Of a stretch of 6,157 nucleotides of DNA, positions 1 to 6,157 are shown in pieces. This stretch comes from a bacterium UBP6_UBA1196 (GTDB taxonomy: Bacteria > UBP6 > UBA1177): positions 1-6,157 of the forward strand of contig DBYC01000010.1 in assembly GCA_002310035.1 (NCBI GenBank). Direction: 5' to 3'. Every line of letters begins with the position of its first letter. The first letter of the stretch is position 1. Made by a program: the position numbers and the translations under genes. The notes beneath the pieces are model-generated. The model had not been told where the DNA came from. It searched no databases and saw only the letters and a program-made list of their open reading frames with translations.

Positions 1-27
1 AAGAGGTTAACTCCTTTTTTTGGTTGG

Positions 28-51
28 CCGCCCGCAAGGGCGGTTTTTTTT
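28..51 (+). terminator. Intrinsic terminator for a plus-strand transcript entering from the left
   Basis: A perfect 6-bp G+C stem (CCGCCC at 28-33, GGGCGG at 38-43) closes a GCAA tetraloop and is followed at once by eight T residues (44-51). This is the canonical rho-independent layout on the plus strand. Read on the minus strand, the same hairpin is followed by CCAACC and then an A run, not a T run. It should therefore not act as an efficient U-tract terminator for addA. The gene it serves lies to the left of the window. A TAA at 8-10 could be its stop, but ten bases are too few to judge. Confidence 0.85.
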
Positions 52-70
52 GCCTTCAAACGGTCGTTTT

Positions 71-3019
71 TTATAGAAATTCAGTGATTTCCTCAGCCGA
101 GTCCGTTTTCAGCCAGTAAAGAAAGCATCTGATATCGCTTTCATCGATTCCCAGCATTTTCGCCGCTGCGGCGCGGTAACATTTCTGCTGTACGTAATAT
201 TTCGTTTTGTCCTGAATTTCATCCGATTTGTAGTCAACGATCGTATAGGTGCCGTCGCCGTTTCCGAAAATCAGATCGATCGAGCCGGTATAGAAAATTT
301 CTTTCGCCTCTTTCAGGACCACGCCGTCTTTGTCAAACATTCTGAATTTCCATTCCGCACGGCAGAACAGGTTGTTTTCTTTGGCATTTTTCAGCTTCTG
401 CCCGAGATTGCTCCGAGCAAAGTTTTTGCAGAAAGCAATGCATTTTCTGCATTCGGAAGCAAAATCATCGTCGTTCAGACTCCCACTCAGTGCCGTTTCC
501 GGTTCAAATTTTTCCGGGTCGATACCGTTTGCCGCGGCTTCAAGAAAAGCGTGCGCCAAAGTTCCGAAAGATGCGGCGTCAAGCCTGTTTTCGTCCGGGA
601 TCCTTTCGTTTTTTGAGTCGTTTTCTGTTTTTTCATGCCGGATATCAGGCTCAAGCGAACTCGGCGAGATGTGATCCGGCTTGATTTCAGGGCATCCGAC
701 TGTTTCCGCATTTTCGTAAATTCCGGCTATTTTTCCGATTTCCGGTGTCTGTTCCGCTGTTTTCTGAATTTCCGCTTCAAATTTTATCCGCGAAAAATCA
801 AAGGGAGCGTTTTCCTTATATTCAGTTGAATTCAGTCCGAAATTAGGATCAGATCCGGCTTCCCCATAATATTTTAGCAGCGCTTTCGGCAGAAGTTTGA
901 AATCATTCTGTTCTTTGGTCAGCGGATCCAGAATGATGTAAACTTCTTTTTCGGCCCGCGTCGTCCCGACATATATCAGACGGCGGAATTCCGCCAGACT
1001 TTTAGCCCTGTCGTCGCCGCAGTCATCGGTGTTCTCTTCCTTAATTGAAAGCCCGTTTTTATCGTCAAAATATATTCCGCTGTTTGACACGTATCTCATG
1101 TCGCCGCAACCGCGAAGGAAAACCGTTTTGAACTGAAGTCCCTTGCTTTTGTGGATCGTCATAACATGCACTCCTTCGCGTTTTTCGGACGGGAAGGAAA
1201 TTTCAGCGGCATCAAGATCGGCTGTATCGCTGCCAAACGACTGTTTTTCCTGTTTTTTGATTTTTGAAAGCTGGTCAACAAACCATGCAGGCGATTTTCC
1301 GCTTTCATCGCACTGTCTTGCAAGTTCAAAAATCATATCGAACTGACTTTCACGTGACGAGTTTTCATTTTCCGAGAGTGTTTCATATCTCAGCACGTTC
1401 CAGATCATTGAAACGGTCGATGAAACAGGCTGCGAAAGCGCGGTTTCCCTGAGTTCGGCAAGATTTTTTTCCGCTTCTTTCAGTTTGTCGCTCATGCAGT
1501 CCGTCAGGAAACGTGCTTCTATCTCGGCTTCGCTGAATCCGCAGAAAGGCGACGCCAGATAAGCCGCTTCCGCGAGCCTGTCTTCGGGATAGATGCAGCA
1601 GCGGAGAACAGTGTAGATGTCGTTCACCACGCTGTCGCCGAAAATTGAGGAGTTCTGGTCGAGCGTGAATGGGATCTTAAGTATATTCAACCACTTGATG
1701 ATATACTTTCTGTCCGTTCTGGTTCTGTCCAGGATCGCGAAATCGGAATAATTTCCGCCTGTCTTTTCAACAATTTCCTTTATTTTTGCGGCAATGAAAC
1801 GGGCGGCGCAATCTTTTGATTTTTCCTTCAGCATGTTTATGTGGATCCTGACATTGTTTTTGTCCGGTCCCGGCAGGCAGACTCCAGGTTTTTCGGCGTT
1901 TTTCGTATATTTCGCTTCGAAATTTTTATCCGTAGCGTTGTCAAACACGGTATTGCTTCCGAAAAGAATGTTGAAATCACTGATCAGTTCCGGGTCCGAA
2001 CGGTAGTTGTTGACCATCTGGAAAAACGCACCGGCACCCAGTTCCGTCTTCAAACTGTTGAAAACCGAAACATCGGCACCTCTGAACCTGTAAATCGACT
2101 GTTTTTCGTCACCTACGAAAAAAAGCTTGTCATTTTCAAGGTTTTCAGCCGAAGGGATATTGTTTTTTCCGTCTCCTTTTCCGGCAAGAAGAAAGAGAAG
2201 ATCCTTGTTTTCGCCGTTGTTGTCCTGAAATTCGTCGATCATTATCTTGGAATAGGCCGCTCTTTCGCTTTCCAGGATCTCTGGCTGCTCACGCAGGATT
2301 TTAAGAGCAAGTTCCGAAACGTCGCGGAAAGTCAGATTCCCGCTTTTTCGTTTGATATCATTAGCTTTTTCTGTAAATTCATCCAGAAGTCCGCAAAGGG
2401 CGAGAAGTTCTTCCTGCGGCTCTTCGTTTTTTTCCGTTTCAGTGAAAAAGCCTTTGTCTTTGGCGACGGAAGCGTGTTTTATGACTGTTTCCGCGATTAT
2501 ATTTTCGGCAAAATCCTCAATTTTTCCGACTTCGGCCAGTTTTTTTACGGCGGTATTTTCCAGATGCTCGAATACAAAAGGAAGAGCCGCATCCCTTATC
2601 TCTCTGGCAGAATCGGCAGATCCGGCTGTAAAATCGGGGCGGATTCCGTAAATTCCTGCGGCACGCCGGACAATTCCGGCACAATAGGAATCCAGAGTCT
2701 GGATGCGTGCATCGGTAAAATTTTTCAAAGCCTCTTTTGCACGCGATCTTTCGGGTTCCGGCGTTTTTTCATCATCGCGGAATTTCTTCAGGATCCTGTA
2801 GATCCGCTGATACATTTCCGCTGCCGCCTTGTTGGTAAAAGTCAACGTGAGGATTTTGGAAACCTCTATCCCTTCCGACATGACAAGCCATGCGAAACGC
2901 GAAGCCAGGACCTGGGTCTTTCCCGATCCCGCCCCGGCAGCGACGATCGTGTTTTCGGTCCTGCAGCAGACTTTTTTCTGGTCGTCGTCCAGATTATCAA
3001 GATATGCGTAATTACTCAT
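71..3019 (-). CDS. addA: AddA: ATP-dependent helicase/nuclease subunit A
   Basis: This 982-residue protein is the motor and nuclease subunit of an AddAB (RexAB-type) complex, which unwinds and degrades DNA from double-strand ends to prepare 3' tails for RecA in the cytoplasm. UvrD/RecB helicase motifs are all visible: Q motif near Q14, Walker A AAGAGSGKT (27-35), Ia TLTFTNKAAAEM (58-69), TLDSYC (108-113), Walker B IDEFQD (261-266), III VGDEKQSIYRFRG (302-314), IV NNYRS (337-341), V TIHKSKGLQF (621-630) and VI LIYVGTTRAE (681-690). The C-terminal RecB-like nuclease is complete: GTLAHAFLE (H823, E827), GSIDLI (D915), VDYKS (D929, K931), and Q944 with Y948. At 982 residues it is shorter than the roughly 1,230 of Bacillus AddA, but no motif is lost. 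The ATG follows AGGAGG by 5 bases and overlaps the addB stop. RecB is a less likely label because the partner is AddB-like and no recD is present. Confidence 0.93.
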   Translation of the reverse strand: MSNYAYLDNLDDDQKKVCCRTENTIVAAGAGSGKTQVLASRFAWLVMSEGIEVSKILTLTFTNKAAAEMYQRIYRILKKFRDDEKTPEPERSRAKEALKNFTDARIQTLDSYCAGIVRRAAGIYGIRPDFTAGSADSAREIRDAALPFVFEHLENTAVKKLAEVGKIEDFAENIIAETVIKHASVAKDKGFFTETEKNEEPQEELLALCGLLDEFTEKANDIKRKSGNLTFRDVSELALKILREQPEILESERAAYSKIMIDEFQDNNGENKDLLFLLAGKGDGKNNIPSAENLENDKLFFVGDEKQSIYRFRGADVSVFNSLKTELGAGAFFQMVNNYRSDPELISDFNILFGSNTVFDNATDKNFEAKYTKNAEKPGVCLPGPDKNNVRIHINMLKEKSKDCAARFIAAKIKEIVEKTGGNYSDFAILDRTRTDRKYIIKWLNILKIPFTLDQNSSIFGDSVVNDIYTVLRCCIYPEDRLAEAAYLASPFCGFSEAEIEARFLTDCMSDKLKEAEKNLAELRETALSQPVSSTVSMIWNVLRYETLSENENSSRESQFDMIFELARQCDESGKSPAWFVDQLSKIKKQEKQSFGSDTADLDAAEISFPSEKREGVHVMTIHKSKGLQFKTVFLRGCGDMRYVSNSGIYFDDKNGLSIKEENTDDCGDDRAKSLAEFRRLIYVGTTRAEKEVYIILDPLTKEQNDFKLLPKALLKYYGEAGSDPNFGLNSTEYKENAPFDFSRIKFEAEIQKTAEQTPEIGKIAGIYENAETVGCPEIKPDHISPSSLEPDIRHEKTENDSKNERIPDENRLDAASFGTLAHAFLEAAANGIDPEKFEPETALSGSLNDDDFASECRKCIAFCKNFARSNLGQKLKNAKENNLFCRAEWKFRMFDKDGVVLKEAKEIFYTGSIDLIFGNGDGTYTIVDYKSDEIQDKTKYYVQQKCYRAAAAKMLGIDESDIRCFLYWLKTDSAEEITEFL

Positions 3020-5816
3020 CAGTTCCTCCTTTGAAGTGAAGTCTGCAGATTGAAGCGAAATCGCATTTCGGACAAATTTCGCCGATATTGAGCGGTTTTA
3101 CAGGAACCCTCTCCCCGTTTTCAGACTTAAGCTCCTCCACTGCCGGCGCGAAATTTCCCTTTCCCACAGCCTCGGCGAAATAGGAAGCGCATTTTTCAAA
3201 GGCTTCAAGCGTTTCATTAAAGCTTTCAGCGCTCTTTTTCCTGTTTTCATCGATAGCTGCGGCAGTATCGTCGGTTTTTATCGAATAAAAACAGGCACTT
3301 GCAATATCTTTGTCGAAATTTTCCTCGACCAGCGCGACATATGCAGCCATCTGAAAATCGCCGAGAAAACCGTCGTTTAAGTCTTTTAATTTGATGTCTC
3401 CGACCTTAGGCAGCGCGGATTTTGTATTTTTGAAATCGATTATCATCAGTTTTCCGTCCTTGTTTTCAAGAAGACAATCGATTTTTCCGTTAAGATTGTA
3501 ATTCCTGCCTGTTTCTTTTCGGTTGCACCGATCCAGTTCCGTTCCGATAACCTTGCAGCCGCCTGCCCCACGCTCTTTTTTATTTTCTGCATCGCATGGT
3601 TTCAAAAAAGTGCGCAGGAATTTCATAATGTTTCCTGCCAGAGTCTCTTTCTGGCTCTGCAGCATCCTGTCTGTAAGGGGACTTTTCGTATAATTCGGGT
3701 TTTGAAGAGCGCTTTCTGCACATTTCAGGACAAGATCCATGATTTTTTCCTCGTCATAGAATCTTCCGTCTGCGCCGGCTTCAGGCAATGGCTCACCTAA
3801 ATCTTTGTAATTATTAAAAAAAAGTTCAAGGATCCTGTGATTTATGTTTCCCATGTCCCATCTTTCCAAAAGTCCGCTTTCCGACTGCAGCTCCTTCAGT
3901 TTCAGCACCCTGTTTAAAATCCATTTCCTCGGACACGGATAGAAATCTGCAAGATCGCTCTGGGTGACGACCGGTTTTTCATTGTCAATTTCGCATTTTT
4001 TTCTGCGTTCGCTGAAAAAATCGTTTATTTTTTTCATCAAGACGGTTTTGGGAACATACTTTTCGTTTTTTGAAAGTTTTGAACTCCATTTTTTGAAATT
4101 TTCTTTCTGAGCTTCTGTCAGAACATATTTTTTGCCGCTGTTTCCTTTAAAAATATCGGCTTCATTGAGAAAAAAATCGTTCCTGTCGAGCTGTTCTGCC
4201 TCCTTTTCATCCGGCTTGATCTCCGTCAGAGCGTTGTGGCATATCGCAAAACCTGAAAAAGCCTCCTCGCAGAAGCTGAATTTCACTGAACTTTCAGGAT
4301 TTTCCGCATAAAGCGCGATGCAGGCTTCCGAGAGAACGGAATCTTCGGCTCCAAGGCGTTTTCTTTTTTCATCGCTCAAAAATCCAAGAGTTTTCTTAAC
4401 GATTTCAAGATTCTGCTGGGAGGAATCAATAATAAACTGGTGTTTTATAGCGGCTCCGGCAGTTTCTCCGTAAGGATAAACCGCGATCCCCTGATTTTTC
4501 CTTTTCTCCGAAAAATTTTTCGTTTTGATGTGCGAAAGGAAAAACTCAAAATGATTGCGCGGATAAAGACCGACTTTCTTTTCCGCAGCCGAAAGTTCGC
4601 GCAGAATTGCGGCGCACTGCAGAAGAACTTCGTCCCCGTCAGATTTATCATTCATAAAAGTTTTTCTGAAATTTTCCCAACTGATGAGGATTTTTTCAAA
4701 AGATCCCGCTTTGAAAAAGGCTTCGACCTTTTCTTTTAAAGATTTGTAAGTGTCTAAAATCGATGGACTTTTGTCGTCATTCAGATTCGACAGGGCCTTT
4801 TCCCACGAGTCTGTATTTTTTATGCCGCAGATGCAGCGGAGTTCTCGCCCGGTTCTGACAAGTTCTTCCGCTTTTTCGCGAAATTCATCTTTCCAAAGCA
4901 GAGTGCCGCTCTGGACGAGCGAGCGCAGTGCATTGAACGAAAACGCCGATCCGCAGCAGTTGGAAATTTCTTGAAAAATCTTTCCCGACGGCTCTTTTGC
5001 AAGGGGTTTCCCGGCTTTTATCGTGTAGGGAACGCAGTATTTTTCCAGTTCTCTTTCAAGATAGGGCCTGTAAGTCGCCAGATCAGGGACAACAAGGGTA
5101 ATGTCGGAATATTTCACATTTTCTTCTTCAGCCAGCCGCCTGATCGAAAGGATTGTTCTGCGCAGTTCGCTTCTTGCATCGCCGTACTGCAAACACTCAA
5201 TATTTTCGGCAAGTTCCCACGTGTGAAGACAAATTTTTCCGCTGAAAAAATCTTTTCTGAAAACATAGTCGCCGTATAGTTCCGGGCAAATGAAAATAAA
5301 ATCGTCACTGCTGCCGGAAATGTCTATTTTTTCCCAAAGAGGTTCAAAAACACAGTTCCGCTCCAAAAATCCGGCATATTCTTCATAAAGTTTTTCCAAA
5401 TCGCGGTCTTCTTCATCAAAATCATACTGTTTTTCTTCAGTTTTTTCTTTCCAGGACCTGAGTTCCGGCAGGATCCGCGCAATCCAGTCAACGAAAGAGT
5501 CAGCTTTGTCGGCATAAGAGGGTGTTATGATTTTTTCAAAAATCTTATTTTCCGCATTCCGCCTGATGAGGTCAGCCGTAAACAGTCTGCGCTCCGCATC
5601 CGTAACACGTCTTGAATCGAGTCTGGTAAAGCGCTCTTCGAATTTTTCCCAGACAAGGAAACGGTCGAGTTCAACTGCGGAAACTCCTGTTTTTTCTGAA
5701 TTTTTCACGCACCAGTCGATCCAGCTTTCCATGACCGGTCCTGTCGGAAAAACAAAAACCGTCTCTCTTTTTGAAGCATATTGCTCAAGAATTTTAGCAA
5801 CAGATTTTTCGCTCAT
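3012..5816 (-). CDS. addB: AddB: helicase-like PD-(D/E)XK nuclease subunit with Fe-S cysteines
   Basis: This 934-residue protein is the second subunit of the helicase-nuclease. Numbering is from the preferred ATG at 5816. The first ~600 residues resemble the AddB inactive-helicase fold, with VFVFPT near the N-terminus where a P-loop would sit, ITLVVPD (239-245), and a degenerate motif V region ending in HQFIIDSSQQN (459-469). No GxGKT is present. The C-terminal nuclease carries GNINHRILE (H660, E664), E760, GKIDCLL (D780), IIDFKN (D794, K796), and Q822 with Y826, so catalysis looks intact. Cysteine C628 in DFYPCPRKW and the C-terminal C915-x2-C918-x5-C924 match the four Fe-S ligands known from Bacillus AddB. 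That cluster staples the nuclease domain and aids DNA-end binding. The start at 5816 is chosen because GGAG lies 6 bases upstream. An in-frame ATG at 5831 would add five residues but has no ribosome binding site. The gene is first of the addBA pair and overlaps addA by 8 bases. Confidence 0.88.
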   Translation of the reverse strand: MSEKSVAKILEQYASKRETVFVFPTGPVMESWIDWCVKNSEKTGVSAVELDRFLVWEKFEERFTRLDSRRVTDAERRLFTADLIRRNAENKIFEKIITPSYADKADSFVDWIARILPELRSWKEKTEEKQYDFDEEDRDLEKLYEEYAGFLERNCVFEPLWEKIDISGSSDDFIFICPELYGDYVFRKDFFSGKICLHTWELAENIECLQYGDARSELRRTILSIRRLAEEENVKYSDITLVVPDLATYRPYLERELEKYCVPYTIKAGKPLAKEPSGKIFQEISNCCGSAFSFNALRSLVQSGTLLWKDEFREKAEELVRTGRELRCICGIKNTDSWEKALSNLNDDKSPSILDTYKSLKEKVEAFFKAGSFEKILISWENFRKTFMNDKSDGDEVLLQCAAILRELSAAEKKVGLYPRNHFEFFLSHIKTKNFSEKRKNQGIAVYPYGETAGAAIKHQFIIDSSQQNLEIVKKTLGFLSDEKRKRLGAEDSVLSEACIALYAENPESSVKFSFCEEAFSGFAICHNALTEIKPDEKEAEQLDRNDFFLNEADIFKGNSGKKYVLTEAQKENFKKWSSKLSKNEKYVPKTVLMKKINDFFSERRKKCEIDNEKPVVTQSDLADFYPCPRKWILNRVLKLKELQSESGLLERWDMGNINHRILELFFNNYKDLGEPLPEAGADGRFYDEEKIMDLVLKCAESALQNPNYTKSPLTDRMLQSQKETLAGNIMKFLRTFLKPCDAENKKERGAGGCKVIGTELDRCNRKETGRNYNLNGKIDCLLENKDGKLMIIDFKNTKSALPKVGDIKLKDLNDGFLGDFQMAAYVALVEENFDKDIASACFYSIKTDDTAAAIDENRKKSAESFNETLEAFEKCASYFAEAVGKGNFAPAVEELKSENGERVPVKPLNIGEICPKCDFASICRLHFKGGTDE
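3025..3030 (-). promoter_or_regulatory. Ribosome binding site of addA inside the addB 3' end
   Basis: AGGAGG on the minus strand is a perfect Shine-Dalgarno match, 5 bases before the addA ATG at 3019. It is formed by the Lys-Gly-Gly codons near the end of addB. Translating ribosomes finishing addB therefore pass over the site, which together with the ATGAGTAA overlap points to translational coupling. Confidence 0.85.
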
Positions 5817-5822
5817 ACAAAA

Positions 5823-5828
5823 CTCCGC
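5823..5828 (-). promoter_or_regulatory. Ribosome binding site deciding the addB start
   Basis: The minus strand reads GCGGAG, with GGAG at 5826-5823, six bases before the ATG at 5816. The upstream in-frame ATG at 5831 has only A/T-rich sequence before it. This is the reason for annotating the shorter addB protein. Confidence 0.65.
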
Positions 5829-5879
5829 CATTGAAAAAACATAAGTTTTTTGAACCTTTTCAGGACTTTTTACGATATT

Positions 5880-5907
5880 TTTATAAAGAAAGCAAGGTGT
5901 TAGTCAA
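5880..5907 (-). promoter_or_regulatory. Predicted sigma-70-type promoter for addBA
   Basis: On the minus strand, TTGACT (5907-5902) and TATAAA (5885-5880) are separated by 16 bases. Each hexamer matches the sigma-70 consensus at five of six positions. Transcription would start near 5873, giving a leader of about 57 bases before the addB ATG at 5816. The -35 box overlaps the Asp and stop codons of the DUF1015 gene. This is prediction from sequence only. Readthrough from the DUF1015 gene is also possible, since no convincing terminator separates them. Confidence 0.55.
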
Positions 5908-6157
5908 GAATGTGAACGAGAAGTCCGCTTCTGAGCTTCGGTTCGAACCATGTCGATTTCGGCGGCATGATCCTGCCTGCGTCTGCAACGCTCATAAGCT
6001 GTTCGATCGAGGTCGGGAACATGCTGAACGCCATCGTGCATTCGCCGCTGTCGACTCTCTTTTCGAGTTCTTCGGTTCCTCTGATCCCGCCGACAAAGTC
6101 GATTTTCTCGTCGCTTCTCGGATCGCCGATACCAAGGATCGGAGCAAGAAGGTTGTT
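5900..6157 (-). CDS. DUF1015 family protein, C-terminal 85 residues (5' end outside window)
   Basis: The reading frame is open from the right edge to TAA at 5902-5900, giving the last 85 residues of a longer protein. I recognise the DUF1015 (PF06245) C-terminus from LLAPILGIGDPR, then IDFVGGIRGTEELEKRVDSG, and the diagnostic tail DAGRIMPPKSTWFEPKLRSG followed by LLVHILD. Full-length members are around 400 residues, so most of the gene is missing here. The molecular function of the family is not established. In several anaerobes, members lie beside serine biosynthesis genes (serA, serC), but nothing in this window tests that. The gene lies 83 bases upstream of addB on the same strand. The pairing with addBA is probably positional rather than functional. 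Confidence 0.88.
   Translation of the reverse strand, partial: NNLLAPILGIGDPRSDEKIDFVGGIRGTEELEKRVDSGECTMAFSMFPTSIEQLMSVADAGRIMPPKSTWFEPKLRSGLLVHILD

Noticed and set aside
1..10. TAA at 8-10 as the stop of a plus-strand gene
   Set aside because: Only three codons are visible. The terminator at 28-51 implies a plus-strand transcript, but the reading frame cannot be shown.
330..674. 114-codon plus-strand open frame opposite the addA nuclease domain
   Set aside because: It overlaps conserved nuclease motifs of addA on the other strand, and its composition is that of a reverse-complement shadow.
1841..3034. 397-codon plus-strand open frame as a real gene
   Set aside because: It lies wholly opposite a clearly conserved addA, is codon-aligned with it, has no recognisable domain and has unusual Phe/Arg/Ser-rich composition.
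5829..5831. ATG at 5831 as the addB start
   Set aside because: It has no ribosome binding site upstream, whereas the ATG at 5816 follows GGAG by six bases. It remains possible and would add only five residues.
5527..5844. 105-codon plus-strand open frame opposite the addB N-terminus
   Set aside because: It is antisense to addB, has low-complexity Ser/Arg/Phe composition and no recognisable family. I treat it as a shadow frame.
5834..5851. A/T hairpin (AAAAAAC, loop ATAA, GTTTTTT) as a terminator after the DUF1015 gene
   Set aside because: The stem is seven pairs with a single G-C pair, so it is too weak, and it lies downstream of the predicted addBA promoter.

Overview
The window is an ordinary-looking bacterial chromosomal segment with moderate G+C, strong AGGAGG-type ribosome binding sites and tight gene packing. 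All three recognisable genes read on the minus strand. In transcription order (right to left) they are the 3' end of a DUF1015-family gene (stop at 5900), addB (start about 5816) and addA (ends at 71). I cannot name the host securely. The gene order addB-addA, the DUF1015 protein and the reduced AddB N-terminus suggest an anaerobic, gut-type lineage such as Spirochaetota, Lentisphaerota or Bacteroidota. That is a weak inference.

Positions 71-5816 hold a complete two-gene AddAB-type helicase-nuclease operon, the functional counterpart of RecBCD. It resects double-strand DNA ends and generates 3' single strands for RecA loading. AddA has a complete set of superfamily 1 (UvrD/RecB) helicase motifs and a C-terminal RecB-type nuclease with its acidic/lysine residues intact. 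AddB has no recognisable P-loop, so its helicase fold looks inactive. It keeps an intact C-terminal PD-(D/E)XK nuclease and all four cysteines expected for the AddB iron-sulfur cluster. The genes overlap by 8 bases (ATGAGTAA) and the addA ribosome binding site lies inside the last addB codons, so translation is probably coupled and the subunits made in step.

Upstream of addB, an 83-base gap carries a good sigma-70-like promoter whose -35 box overlaps the end of the DUF1015 gene. The gap also holds a weak A/T hairpin and a 9-codon leader reading frame ending in an ATGA overlap with the preferred addB start. At the left edge (28-51) is an intrinsic terminator oriented for a plus-strand transcript entering from outside the window, so addA probably converges with a neighbour there.

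I found no mobile element, CRISPR array, tRNA or rRNA, and no evidence of an undescribed system. The points worth a second look are the compact AddAB architecture, the start choice and leader of addB, and the lack of a U-tract terminator for addA.
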